In this document: piece after piece, positions 37,101 through 50,600 of the stretch
How positions within the stretch are numbered: position 1 is the first letter of the stretch
Layout: every line of letters begins with the position of its first letter
Source: Bugula neritina
Lineage: Eukaryota > Bryozoa > Gymnolaemata > Cheilostomatida > Bugulidae
Reading direction: 5' to 3'
Assembly: GCA_964035545.1 (NCBI GenBank)
Contig: OZ037773.1
Location: 3,644,251-3,708,250, forward strand
DNA: 64,000 bases
Made by a program: the position numbers and the translations under genes
Notes under the pieces: model-generated
What the model saw: only the letters and a program-made list of their open reading frames with translations
What the model was told of the DNA's origin: nothing
Databases searched by the model: none

Positions 37101-38518
37101 TTTATTTATAAGTATTTTGAATAAGCTACATAGGGCATACAATAGACTTGCAGAAACATACTGCAATGCCCAAGATTTGAGCATGTTTACAATAAGGTGA
37201 TGCATGTGCTTGCAAGTGCTTGCAAGTGCCTGCCGGTTTAATAAGGCACATGATTGACCCGGAGTGTTATATTGCAACCACTGCTGTGATTTGTTACGAC
37301 TGCAAAATATAATAGCATATCGGCATCTCTACTCCCTCACTATCTGCTTGAAGTCTGCACCGTCCAGAAGGCATCTCACTCTCGCTTACCTGAGGTAGGT
37401 TTTTATTTCTACTTGAACTGTTGAAACACAGCAGAAACATTGACAGCTCAACTACATAACAACATCTGTAGATGGATACATGTTTATCATATGCATTATT
37501 CTGATGAAGTTATTAATACGTATAAACACTACTCTGTAACATATATTGAGCTAGCATGTATTGCAATGAAGAATGTATTATTACGTATAAATGGGAAAAT
37601 ATTACATTCAAGGGCCAAATAGACGGCTGCTTGAACACATTTGTTTTTAGCTTACTTGATCACATAAAAGCAATTACTCATCCTTATTTTATACTTGGTT
37701 GTTCTATTGATTGTACCATCATTTTCCAACCTGCTTCTGCACTGAGATAGACGTACATTATATTACCTTTCAATTGGTTAAAAATATACTTCCCTAAGTC
37801 TCTATACGGAATGACTGTGAGTATTTGAATAAATTCATAATATTATTTAATTCTTCGTTTCCATTTAATTAACTTCTATAAGTTCAACATGAAATCTTTG
37901 CACCTAAAGTTTTTCAGACTCTTAAGAAGTTATTGGAATACGGCCATTCTAAGTTTTCTTGTTTAAAGTATCGTTTCCTGACTCGTTGTGTGTTAGGCAG
38001 TGGACAGTCGCTCTATCATATTGATTACTCATCATATGAAATGTCAGCACTTCCTGGGAAGCAATTAGCTGCTTATCAGACGTTAATTTACGTTGTCGTA
38101 TTCAAAGTGTCGACGATATATCTCTGTTTTCTAAGATTGGCAGGCAGTTGCTAGTTGTCATTGCAGTTGCATATAGTTTTTGGTATGGTCAGCTTTGGAA
38201 GGGTAAGCTTCATTGATAACTCTACCATTGATAGCTGTTTATGTAGTATCACGTTTACACCTTCGGGCATTTGTGTCTGGAAATTTAAATCAACGTCATG
38301 ATACTTAATCTATAAATTACTGAAACTACTAATTGCTGTAATTTATTTCCGCTGTAGCTCGATCAACTGTTCTATAAGAATGAAGTTTTTTTTATTCATT
38401 TTCATAATGTTTTTATAAGATAGTTGTTGCAATCAGCAAGCTGTTCATTTCTCACTATAACAAGCTAGATCAGATAGTATAAACTGATTCATTACACACA
38501 CAAGTATACTATTTCAAA
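34158..38518. other. Intergenic spacer between DRAP1 and the calexcitin-like gene
   Basis: AT-rich with no gene that can be supported. Short stop-free frames at 36007-36243, 37440-37750 and 37933-38154 have no splice sites or recognisable motifs. A GC-richer patch at about 37320-37392, ending CTTACCTGAG before GTAGGT, could be a 5' UTR exon of the downstream gene; this is a guess. Confidence 0.4.
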
Positions 38519-41500
38519 ATGGGCTGCAACCATAGCCAGATGACAGCAGTGAAATCGTCAAGGCAGCATAAGTTGCACAAACAGACAGCAACTGTATCTC
38601 AAAATCTGACAGTAATTTATATTATATTATGTATTCTATTAGTATATTATAATATTTATAGGAATATATAGGAGTTATAAGACTAATCTTTGAATATTGC
38701 ATTTGATTGTTTTGTTATTTTACAATTTGATGAGACGTTTGCTTGATATTTTAAATGTTTTATACATAACTGAAATAGTGTGTACAGCTGCAAATTATAT
38801 TATATTGTGTGTATGTGCAGTATATTATACAGCATCATACTGCATCATATATTATGTATATTATAATATTATACTGCATTATATTGTATATCATATATGT
38901 ATATTATGCTATACTGCATTATATTACATCGTGCGTATACTATTTTTATTGTATTATATTGAATCATCTATTAGTGTAATATGGTGTTATTATACTACAT
39001 TATATTGCATCATGGAAGTTATTGGTAAACTATTACTTTACTTTTAAAGGTAATTTGAAAATCTAAGTTTAAAATATTTTTAAGTCATAAATTGTATTAT
39101 TTTGCATGTTGTTGCACACTAATATTATACATATAACTAAATAAGCTCTGAACATTTTTGGTTACAATAATTTATATTCTGCAAAGCTGCTTAATTATTT
39201 TTCTGTCAACCGTCTATTATTGTTCTTTAGTATACTCCACCAGCAAACCTTGACCCAATGGCTTCCCTCTCAGAATTTCAAAGGAAAAAACTTGGCTACA
39301 TTTACCATGTCTTCTACGGTAAGGTTTAGTTGCCAGCATATTGTAAAATAATTGTCGTTGACAATACTACAATACAATTAAAGTATAATTATTGCTGAAT
39401 ATAATATAATTAGAATGCATGTCCCTATTTTTACAATATAATATATTATAATACATTTATAATAGAGGTATTTTTAAAATGTATTGCAATTGAAAGATAC
39501 TTGTATTGTTAATTCAAATATAATACAAATAGAATGAATTATTCTGCACTATTCAGCTATATTATATTATATTTTGGTGAAAATAACATACATATTATAA
39601 TATAATATTATAAAACAAATGGAATATAATTATTGTTAGCTACATATACAACTAATATATAAATTATACAAATTGGTGGAAATTGGTTGTTAGAAGCTGA
39701 ATATGTAGTATAATGCAATGTTACAGACTAAATACACATGTACATTAGACTTGTAAGGTATGGGTTAGTGCATGTTAGCCTTTGGGGCCTAGGCTGCTAA
39801 TACATAATTAAACAGCGCTTAGCGTCTCACCCCCTTCCCCATAATGAGTTTGGTCAATGTCAATACCTCATTGTGGTCAGTGAAGCAGCCAGCGAAGCTA
39901 GTTCTATATGGACATGCATTTACCTGATTAATATAATATGTATCTATTTAGCTGAGCTCATGCTAAGATTGTATACAGTGGGTGCAGGCATGTAGCTATG
40001 TGGAACATATTACAATCTCTAATTGGTTTTATAGTAAATATTTGCAGGCTAATAATTTATGTAGGACAAACAACTGTTGCTTACAACTAAAAATCAACAA
40101 AATAAAATTGAATTATTGGTTTCATATTAATAAAATTGGTCAGTGTTTTCTAAAATAGTATAGTTTATATTATATTTTATAATATTATTTTATAGTAGCA
40201 TATATAGTAACATATTTAGTAGCTTATAGGGAGCAGCCGTGGTCTAGGGGTTAGAGCGTTTGCCTATAGTAAACACGAAGTCATGAGTTCCAGCCCAACA
40301 AAGGCCATTAGTGATGTTAGGAAGAGCATCCAGTCATAATTGCTCCTGTGCCATGCACCTGAATAAGTCTTTAGCCTGATTTAACAAAAACTCTTTCCAT
40401 CAGGGGTTTCTCACAGGGATAGTGACAATAAACTCATGTGAGTTTTATGCATAGTAGTATACAGTAGCTTATAGTATATATACTTTATAGCAGTATATAC
40501 AATGTAGTGGCTAATAGTGATGTACAGTATTTTACATAGAATACCGTAGCAATAGTATTAATGTCACAAGCAATTATCACATTGTTAGTTGACCTCATTG
40601 TGTACATTATATATTATGTGTATGTAGATGTCAATAATGATGGCGTAGTCGACTGGCAGGACTTTTCTTGTGCTTTGGAGGTAAGAATCTTGAAACTAGA
40701 ACTTTAATTCTCGATAGTGAAACATACAATTGACATTATATTGTATTATTATACATCATTGACATATCTTATGATCATGTTATATTGTGCAATTTGCATA
40801 AGTTACACATTTTCAATCAGACTTTACGTTAAACGTTGTCAATTAATTATTTGTAACTACAAAAAGAGCATTAAGTTTCACTTCTTTGGCTTTCATTCTT
40901 CGGATTATATTTTATTATTATTTTATTTAACATTCAATTCTTGATTTTATCTGGCAAAAGAAATTAGCAATGCAGATTACACAATAAAAAATTGGTGTGC
41001 TAAAAATAGATCAATAAATAAATTAGATTTGACATAGTTTTAGCTTTGACTTTTACATATAATGATGATCGTTTTTGTGTATACACTTGGGTATTTTGTC
41101 TAAAGAATATTAGACTGGTAAGACAGCAAGAAGCTGCCACCAGCCTAATAATATGCTAGGCAGCATCCCAAGTGGGCTCTTGCAACAGACGTAATAATAT
41201 AATATGTCAAAAACCAAGTATAGGCAAAGTGTTTACAAAAAAACAATGCTATATCGCAATGCCTAATTCGAGAGATAAGAAATATAGAGGGGCATGGGGC
41301 AAAGATAGCTTCTTGCGACATCTTGTAAATACTTTAAATGAGCTTCTATTTTAAATAATCCAACAGAGTTTTGACTTTTTTTCTCTCATTTTTGTTCATG
41401 CCTACTCATATTATAGCCAGTATTTACACTGAATTTCACAATGTGCTGTCGTGTCTGATATGCAATAAATCAATCAATCAATCAAAACAGAAAGCAATCA

Positions 41501-44500
41501 TGGTATAAAACTTTTGTGTGTTCTCAAAATCAGTCAGTCAAATTGTTTTTGTAGGTCATGGTCAGTCTAAAATTATTAGTTTAGAATGCTTCATAAATTT
41601 TAAAATGTGCTGCAAGTTAAGGAAAAAGAAAATTGTTTACATCATTTTTTTAAACTTTAAATCTTAAATCTGTTAAATTTGCTTTTAAAAAAAATTGTCA
41701 TTGAAAGAACATAATGTTGTAAAAGGTTTTCATTCCTTCTATTCAACACTGCGAAGTGAATAAACAGCAGCAGGTTTCTATTGTATAATTTCAGTGCATT
41801 GATTTTCAAGTTGATACACGATATTTCCTTTAATTTGATTGGTTAGCTCAGCACCAATCAGTAGCATGCCCATGCAGGACATAATCATATAATCAAGTTT
41901 ATTAGTAAATCTTACTAATTAATCTAGCTTGCATGATTTCAGTAGCACATGAAAAAGTGTTTAACAACTAATATGGCGAAGCTCAGTCTGTCTGTGAAGA
42001 CGGATAAAAACTCATTTAATTTGAACTAGTTTTTGTCTGTAGATCATTCTAGTTCAAGTATCCTTTAATTTAATGAAAGCTAATAAACCAATAAGCTGCC
42101 AGTATACACGGAAGCTTATTGAACACTTGAAGTAATAATTTAAAATTGTTTCATTTTTCATTTCTAACATCCTATTACAAATGCCTGACCTAAATTTTTT
42201 TATAGCGAATCATATTTTTTTTAGTTTCAAGCTGCTATTATAAGCAATTATTAAAAAGTAAAAGTTTTGTAGAAAATAGCAGCTTTGAACAAGTGGGGAG
42301 AAGACAACCCTAAGAGGAAACACGCCTTGGAATGCCTTGAGCTGGTGTGGAAGGGTCTGAAAACCTACGCTGATGAAAACTCAGTAAGTGCTGCACAAGA
42401 ATTTAACTCAAAATCTTAATTTGTAGTTTTCAAAGTTATAGTCTTTATTACGTAGTCTTTGGTAGAGTCTTTGTTATAACCTTTTTCATAGAAATTTAGT
42501 CTTCGATTTGCATCCGACTTTTCTGCATGCAATCAATTTAAAACTTTCCAAGATTTGTATCCTGATCACCTTTTATAGCAGTAGCAGTTGAGGTGAATTC
42601 ATGAGCAGAAAGTATTACCAATAGTATCTAAGACAACTACAGTCTACCTGTCTGTTAAAGCTGTCCAGTTCTATTTACTGTTTACTCAACAGTAATTTAG
42701 ATTTAATTAACTAATTTAAATTTCTTGTAAGATGAGACAAGCATATTGATTAACCAGTTACTCTATGCGTGATGTCATATTGATATTTGCTTACAATGGC
42801 TATTTTACTGATGTATACAGTTCAATATAATACCTTATGTAGTATATACAGCTGAACATATACGTTTTGTAGTGTACACAGTTAAATATAACTCATTATA
42901 TAATGCACACAGTTAAATATAATACATTATGTAGTATATGTACATATACGGATATTATATATTATATATACACATACTATATTATACAGATTACTACTAT
43001 ATTACATATATATGGATAATCTACTACAAATACAAATACTATATTACATATATGAATAATATAATATATTATTATGCTCACAGGACGATGAAATCAGCAA
43101 GGATGAATGGTTCAAAATGTGGTCCGACTGTGCGGACAAGGTTCTAGCTAACAAAGAGTTCCCATACTGGCTGAGCTCCTACATGGGGTTCATGTTTGAC
43201 GCAGCAGATACCTCAGGTATTCCAGTACTTCCTATATTTAGAGTTGTGCTCTCTTTATTGAAATGTATTATGAGACATGAGCAGAGTTAAATGATAAAAA
43301 GTGTTCAGTTACTATTGAAGAGAGAGAACTGATACTGGACCATATACGATATATGTAAAATCTAAAATATACATGACTGCATCAATAATTTAGAACAACC
43401 AGTATAGCAAATCATAGCATAGCATAGATAACATAGTATAACATAGCATATATATTTTAGTATAGCATAGCATAGCATGGTATAGCATATCATGGTATAG
43501 CATAGCATGGCATATCATAGCATAGCAATGCATAGCATAGCATGGTATAGCATAGCATAGTATAGTATAGGATAATCTATTTTCAAGATGTAAATTTGAA
43601 TTACACAGTCTTATTTCAATAGATTCCTTAGATAAATTAAAAGAAGCTTTAAAAGCTGTTTGAATCTAACATATAGCCCAAGTTACCAACTTGAGAAAAT
43701 AATTTGAATTTAGGAGAGGGCAACACAACCAATCATATCATTATGAGTTTGTAAGACTATAGCTGCTACTTTACATGTTGCAGGTGACAATGTAATAGAC
43801 AAAGATGAGTTTAGGACCGCCTACACCAGCTTCGGACTTACGGCAGAAACTTGCGACTCAGCTTTCGATAAATTTTCTGAAGTAGGCGTTTTGGTCACAT
43901 GACCCTGAATAAATGGATGTGTTTCTAGTTATTGAAACTAAATGTGTTGAAACATTTTTAAAATGTTGCAATGCAAACAATTACAGTTTTTGTTTTACAA
44001 ATAATATGACAGCTAGTAGCCATGATGCTTATCCAGTATGACACGGGAGGGGAATGTAGTCAAATGTGGTAGATGCAACTCACAAGTTTCTAACTCATCC
44101 ATTAAAGTTAAAGAAGCCCACAGCGTTTCACACCACCTTACATCAGACAATGAAATTTAACATCAAATTCTGAATTTTAATACATTTGATGTTGCCAAGA
44201 GTTTAGTATATATGCAAGAATTAGAAGTGCAAGTTCAACAACAAAATATGCTTATCACAATCGTATATTTAGGAGCAGTAATGGAGAAATTGAGATAGCC
44301 TAAATTCTTCAAGTCTATTGTTAAACCTTGGTTTGAGGCACTGGTTGAAATTATCGCAAGAACATAACTTCTTTTGCTACATTTTTAATGTAGAACACAG
44401 GCTTTTCTCAATTTCTTCATTACTGCACCCACCTCCAATCGTATCAAAATGACAAAGAACTCAGGCTGAGTTATTGTGTACTTTTAGAATGGCAAAGTAG

Positions 44501-44598
44501 CCCTGACCAAAGACACTTACAGCAAGTTGTGGCATGAGTTTTTTCTCTCCAACGACAAAGATGCTAAAGGCAACTTCCTGTTTGGAGCCATTGCATAA
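38519..44598 (+). CDS. Calexcitin-like EF-hand calcium-binding protein with acylable N terminus (7 exons)
   Basis: Exons 38519-38611, 39231-39318, 40628-40680, 42273-42383, 43084-43216, 43784-43881, 44488-44598; phases agree, 228 aa. Calexcitins are cytosolic Ca2+ sensors of invertebrate neurons related to sarcoplasmic Ca-binding proteins. Seen: MASLSEFQRKKLGYIYHVFY, EF loop 1 DVNNDGVVDWQD, loop 2 DENSDDEISKDE, loop 3 DTSGDNVIDKDE, and a degenerate fourth loop in SNDKDAKGNFLFG. The second exon alone can start at MASLSEF (188 aa, the usual calexcitin length). The first exon adds 40 residues beginning MGCNHS, which fits N-myristoylation (Gly2, Ser6) plus palmitoylation (Cys3). That exon joins in phase 0 with a GTAATT donor, but is unsupported by homology. 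Introns carry SINE copy 4 and a MITE. AATAAA at 45182-45187 is the nearest clear poly(A) signal. Confidence 0.9.
40229..40447 (+). repeat. tRNA-derived SINE, copy 4 (near full length)
   Basis: Head GGGAGCAGCCGTGGTCTAGG, GGTTAGAGCGTTTGCC, then a weakened B-box (GAGTTCCAGCCC), body GATGTTAGGAAGAGCATCCA and tail CTCACAGGGATAGTGACA, CATGTGAGTTTT. It lies in the calexcitin-like gene's second intron. Confidence 0.85.
41100..41492 (+). mobile_element. Possible LINE 3' end with (TCAA)n tail
   Basis: A stop-ended frame (about 41172-41354, containing GKDSFLRHLVNTLNELLF) is followed by about 110 bp of non-coding sequence and a tail ATGCAATAAATCAATCAATC. Short tandem tails after an ORF end are typical of CR1/L2-type LINEs. 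No RT motif is visible, so this is tentative. It lies in calexcitin-like intron 3. Confidence 0.35.
43396..43575 (+). repeat. (CATAG)n-type microsatellite
   Basis: Degenerate pentanucleotide array (CATAGCATAG with TATAG, CATGG variants) in the calexcitin-like gene, intron 5. Confidence 0.9.
44271..44434. mobile_element. GGTGCAG-family MITE, copy 2
   Basis: Left end AGGAGCAGTAATGGAGAAAT, right end AATTTCTTCATTACTGCACC: terminal inverted repeats around a 165 bp non-coding body containing AACATAACTTCTTTTGCTAC. It lies in the last calexcitin-like intron, ending about 55 bp from the final exon. Confidence 0.8.
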
Positions 44599-47500
44599 GC
44601 GTGTCCACAGAGACTACTCTATGATTATTTTATTGGGCTAGTAACGGCCCTACAAGCTGTAAATCTTCATAGTTTCTATCAAAACAATAATATTCTGAAT
44701 TTAATGTTATAATTCATGTAGCATTATTCATTTGTAACTACTGTTAGAAATCAAAATATCTGCCACCAGCAGAAAATCCTGTTTTTTGGTTTCTGATTAG
44801 TTGTATTTGATTTTATAATCTTAATTTCAACAGATTGCTATGATTTCTGTCCCTAGATAATCTTTTTTTAATGCTAGAGGTCTCATCACCAACTCAGTGA
44901 CTTTGTACACTACATTATCTTTTCTTTATATGTAGCTGTGTACGTCAATTATGTTCGAAAATATCTGAATATAGTTAGAAATTCAGCTCCGATTTGTTTG
45001 TATTGCAGTGCAGGTAAATAATATAGCAATGGTTTTATTAGCAATGGCAGTTGCCATAGCAACAAATGTTACTAAACAGCGGTAATTGTACTAATTGCAA
45101 AGCATGGGTAGATTATGTTTTAGCTAAATGTTAATTTATTTTTCTCTTTCCGATGATGTATTTATAATTTTTACCTAAATTAATAAACGTTATAAAACAA
45201 ACAGAAACAATGGTGTCATTTAAATTTTGCATTATGTCTTAGTGTTATATTAATTTACATATGCAACTTTGTGTTTGAATATTGTAGTGCATTATATGCA
45301 GTGCTATGACAAAAATAGGTTGTGAGAAAATATTTTTTCTCATAAAACAAGCTTAGTAAGCAAAGTTTCTCTAATATTGAACACAGAGCAAATGCTTTAA
45401 AAAAACATTTTCTAAAAGAAGAATGACCATGACCTTTTATTAACTATCCCATTCGGTTCTGCTGAACTAGTGAAATAATTAGGAGACAATCACAAAACTT
45501 GCAAGTATCAACACTATATAATATCATTAGCCCGTAACTATATTATTATATAGGATATAGTTACATTATTTACATTTTTAAAAATATCTCTATTTTTACA
45601 TTCACACATAAAATATATAGTAATATATAATTTTATTTTAGTTTACAGAGTGCTAAAGGGTATGAAATTTATACTGTGGTTTCAGGTAGACAGCCATGAC
45701 ACCTGAATGTACTACATTGTAGATAATGCATAAAGGAAGAGGTTTATTCCAAAGAAGATTTGCTGTTTTCTTTCATCTATTTTTATAGTTTTCCAAACCA
45801 TACACTGTCTAAAATGCATATATGATAAACTTGCTCTGCAAAAGCACATTGAAATGTTTTGAGGATTCTTTTCTTTTAATGGGTAGACAACTTACAAGGT
45901 TACCACTACACACAGCTTTCTAGTGCACAATTTTAAACCAAGCTGCCCAAAAGCAACGCTGAAAACATAAACAAGCTGTAAAAATTTAAACTTAATTTTG
46001 TTTGCTCTTTTCTTTCCATATTGCATTATCCCTTATTACCTTATTTATCTCATTGTGTAATAACACCACGTGGTATTGTTGTTAAATTTCTGTAATCCTG
46101 TTGTATTGCAGTATATCGTAATATATAAGCCACTTTCATATTGTTATATGTTGTTATATGTTGTTATACTACACAACTCTATTATAAAGAAGAGTTTTGT
46201 TGTTATGCTGAAATTTCTATCAATTTATTTTGAATTATTGGATGATGCTTCAAATATTAAACACAGCAAGTTTGATATCCCTATTGTATTGTATATCTTA
46301 CATAACTTTGACTAAACATTATGATTTAACTGCTTATAGACTCTATACAGCATGTGTTATCATGCAGATTAATTTAGCACTAAATCTTATAAGATAAAGC
46401 ATTTAGATTAGAGCGGCAGTTGGCAGTTTGACTTGAAAGAAGAAGCTTTTATCTCTACTACTTTCTTATCTCAAGTTGCAGCCGGTAACTTCGAAGTTTT
46501 GCAGCAGCGAGCTCGTTAAAGTAAGTTAGATCTGCTATAGGTAACACTACTGCTAGGTAAGTTAAATAATATAAGTCACAATAGCTAAGTTAGATAATAT
46601 AGGTCACCCTAGCCCTAGTCAAGTTTGATAAAGTAGGTCACAAAGGTAGGTCACTAAAAGTAAGTAATATTTGGTAGCATTAGTCACTGGCTGGCAGCAT
46701 ATATTTCAATCTAAATGTTAAACAAAGCAAATTTACAAAAAATATAACCTTCTTATTTTAATTTTGGTTTGTATAGCACAAAATTGATGTTGTTTTGCAG
46801 TTGACACTTTATATCAGCATTAAATACTATGGTTGTTTTCTTAGATCAATAACACAAGTCTAACTAAGTAACAACTTTTCATTTAACTGATTGCTGCTTT
46901 CATGTCATCAGATATTGCATTAATTCACAGATTGCCTTCCATTAGCAATGGGACAATCTCCTGTCATAGGAGAGGTACACTAATCTGTTTCAAAAGTAGG
47001 TGCAGCTGTATAATGGAGAAATTGAGAAAAACCCGTGTTCTAAAAGAAAAAAAGTATAGCAAAAGAATTAAGTCATGTTCCTTCAATATGTTCCACTCAC
47101 ACCTCAAACTAACACTCCTTAAGAAGTTTTATGAAATTGGGCTATTGAAATTTATTGGTTATTGCACCTAAATGCTATTGCAGTCATACTAGTAAAAGCA
47201 CAAACCAGATGCTAAAAGCTGAGGGAGCAGTTTCATGTCATATAGTTTTGGTTTAAAGAAAACACTTAATCAAAGATTATGCAATAATTTCAGAATTTAT
47301 AGAACTAGTATAAACACAAATCTATTTTTGTTTCTATATTTCTAAATTGGTGAATGTTTAACATTACCTGAAAACCAAGTACAGATACTACACTCTTATT
47401 ACAGCAATCGTATGAGTATCAATGTAGGACAATGCATTACTACAATTATTTTATGCATGCTATTATATGTATTTTGATATTCCTATGTTTGGTCACCAAA

Positions 47501-47647
47501 GAAACAAATATAGTATAAACAACGATACAAAACCATATCCACTATTGATGAGCAAATAGAAATGAATATTATAGTAAAACTTGCCACTTTGAAAACTTTT
47601 TATTCAAGATTTTTCATCAAATATATATGTTTATTTTATAGAAAAGA
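44599..47647. other. Intergenic spacer with MITE and candidate 5' UTR exon
   Basis: Calexcitin-like 3' UTR probably ends near the AATAAA at 45182. A MITE lies at 46996-47170. The segment about 46480-46519, ending GAGCTCGTTAAA before GTAAGT, pairs well with an acceptor TTTTATAG at 47633-47640 immediately before the orphan gene's start, so it may be its 5' UTR exon. Nothing else is recognisable. Confidence 0.45.
46996..47170. mobile_element. GGTGCAG-family MITE, copy 3
   Basis: Left end TAGGTGCAGCTGTATAATGG, AGAAATTGAGAAAAACCCGT; right end GGTTATTGCACCTA. It contains a spurious short frame on the + strand. Confidence 0.75.
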
Positions 47648-50600
47648 ATGACAACTCCTCAAGTACTGGTGCTGAATATTTTCTCCCTTCTCTGCCTCCC
47701 GGTTTTGTCACAGCGCGGCTGTCCAGAGGAGAGCTGTGACTCCAGAGGTCTTAATTGTCAGGCTGACTTCCATGTAATATCCTATAGCTTTTAGCACTTT
47801 ACTGTAATATCCTATAGCTTTTAGCACTTTACTGTAGCATCCTCTAGTTTTTAGCACTTTACTGTAGCATCCTCTAGCTTTTAGCACTTTACTGTAGCAT
47901 CCTATAGCTTTTAGTACTTTACTGTAGCATCCTCTAGCTTTTAGTACTCATGCGAAAGTTCGCATAATGACTAAACATCCTACGTTTGAACAGGTCAATG
48001 GCACAGACCCCAAAGTGATATGGGCAACTCCAATAGGTACATATAATACTGACGTCTTCCACACATCTGGATGTGTAGGTAACGATGAGAATGTCATCTG
48101 CATTTCTGGAGACCAAAGTACAAGGTTTTATATAATACATAATGCGATTACAAAATACCGAGCACTTTGGGGCAATAAATATACTAATATATTCTAACTT
48201 AAAACGCCACAACAACTCTTTCAAGAAATCATGTTTTCCATAACGCTTTTTAATTCATAGAACATTGATGTCGATTGAAACTGCGACAGGCATTATGCGG
48301 TGGAAGGACTCATTGCTGACGTCCACGAGATTTCCTGTCATGAATCTGGAAGGTGATATTATTGCTGCCGACAGCAAATTTCTGGAAATGAGGCTATCAA
48401 ATGGATCATTAGCTGGGGAACCTGCAAACTTCTATGGTCACATCAGCAACATATCCAGGTAAAATATATTCAGCATAAACTAACATCCAGTAATATGTTA
48501 GACAGTTTCCAGTAAAATACATAAGTCAGTTTATACCTTGGATGCTCTTCAATTTACTCTTTACAGGATTAAAAGAGCAAAATCTGATACTTAAAGAAGC
48601 CCTGGCACACCTCATTTATGCAGTATTAAAATATATTCATATATATCTTATCTATCATATATACAGACTTTGTGAGAGTTTTATGTTTCAGCAGTTTTAC
48701 TTCATAACATTTTTTTTTGTAAACATATCTTGAATTGAATTTGGATTTCTGATAGCTAGCTGATGATGTTTCCAGTTAGCTTTGAAGCCCGTTTCATTAT
48801 AAAACTAATAGTAATTATAGCTGACTTTCATTGCATGCTATTCTCAGCTGCCATAACACACAACTTAACTGCATGTGCTGGCTTGAAAGTTTAAACTTGA
48901 TTCAGGATACTGGCTGATCACTTGTGACTGCTTTGTTAGGCTCAGTGTCCACGACACTATAGAATTGATACTAATTATTGCATTAAAGTAACATACCAGG
49001 GATATAAAAATTTACTATCTTCTTGCCTTTTATATATATATAATTGTTACCTATAGAATTGTGCACATATAGTTGAAGCTGTATTTTGTAGCATCCATTA
49101 TGTAAAAGAACCGATACTTTTCTTCTTCGTGTCCCATGACTCTGGTGGCATCTATTATTACGATACTTGTGAGTATATCTATTACAATGTAAATAAAACT
49201 GTGAGTAGTGAATTTAGTTAATATTCTTACAAAAATATCGCATGAAAATACATGAACATATGATATATAACAATAGTATATGCAAGTATAGTGCATGTAA
49301 ATATATTTATTTCAGTATTGTTGTAAGTAGGCCTATAATATCCTTAGCAATAGAGTGCAAGTACAGATATTATATATAATACATTAGTATGTGTAAGTGT
49401 ACTTTAGTGCAAAAGTAAATGTAGATATGCTTAGAACAGTATCTCATGAAAGTGTGTGAGTACATTTAATGAAACTGTGCATGTGAGTGCACCTAGTACA
49501 GAGGGGATGTATAAGTCTTGCATGTTACAACAAAGACACCATAATCAAACTACTTACTGTATACTATACTAACCATTATATACTGCTCAATTTTAAAAAC
49601 ACATCAATTTATCGTAGTAAAAAGTTTTTAAGGCATTGCGTTTGCAGTGTTATTCAAAAACAAAGAGTTAGGCTTACGTCTTAGAAACTAATTTCTGGCG
49701 AGATTATTACCAGTGAGCATACAACTCCTGATTATTGTGTTCTGTATTTATTTGTTGCAACCCTAAAGCTGGAATGTGCGTGGCATCAATGTTTCTCAAT
49801 GTGAAGGATCCAAAGACTAAAGACACGGTGTCAGTGTGGAAACCCACCAGCAAGCTAGTAGTGAACACTGAGATGTCTTTACCCTGTACCTACTTCATCG
49901 CAAGGAATAATGTCTCGGTGAGATGCAGTGATAACTCTTACAGTAGCTGTGAACTTTGTTGTGCAGTGGACGGGGGGGGGGGGGGGGGAGGTTATATTGC
50001 TGAAATTATGGAAAATGAAATGAAATGAATCTAGAGTTGTGGTTAATCAGTGTGATTATTGCCAAGTCTCTTCAGTTTCTGTGAAATTTTCTTTTTGACG
50101 TTTTTAATACTTAATTTCATAACCTTATCTATGTATTTTATTTTTATTTAGACCAACATTGAATGTCTATAATAATAATAATACAGAACACACGCACACA
50201 CAAATAAAATATTTTTATTTTTACAGCTTGATTACCGGATGTATGCCCTGAGCTTCAACCACGAACCACCCTACATCAGGGAGAAGTGGCACATAGACGT
50301 CAACATCAGCTCACGGGAAGAGCACCCGGTCAGGGACATACGACTGCTGGTGAGAGGAAGTACTATCTTCTGTGGGCTGGACTTGGATAAAACTCTGGTG
50401 ATTGAAGATCAAGGTGACAGGTAGGCAACTAACCATTTCACAGATCTGTTCTTTTTGTTATAAAGCTCTACCAAAATATGTTGATCTCATTTAAAGCTGC
50501 CAATACATGGCTGTTGTACTCAAACTAATTTATTTTCATCTTACTTAAGTTGTACTTGATTCTCTGGTAGTTGTATTTTTATCACAAATATGAGTTCAGT

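Noticed and set aside
37440-38154. Three short frames upstream of the calexcitin-like gene
   Set aside because: No recognisable motif, no consistent joins; AT-rich chance frames.
47774-47946. Regular 30-bp repeats as a possible CRISPR-like array
   Set aside because: Direct tandem units without unique spacers, in an intron of an animal gene.
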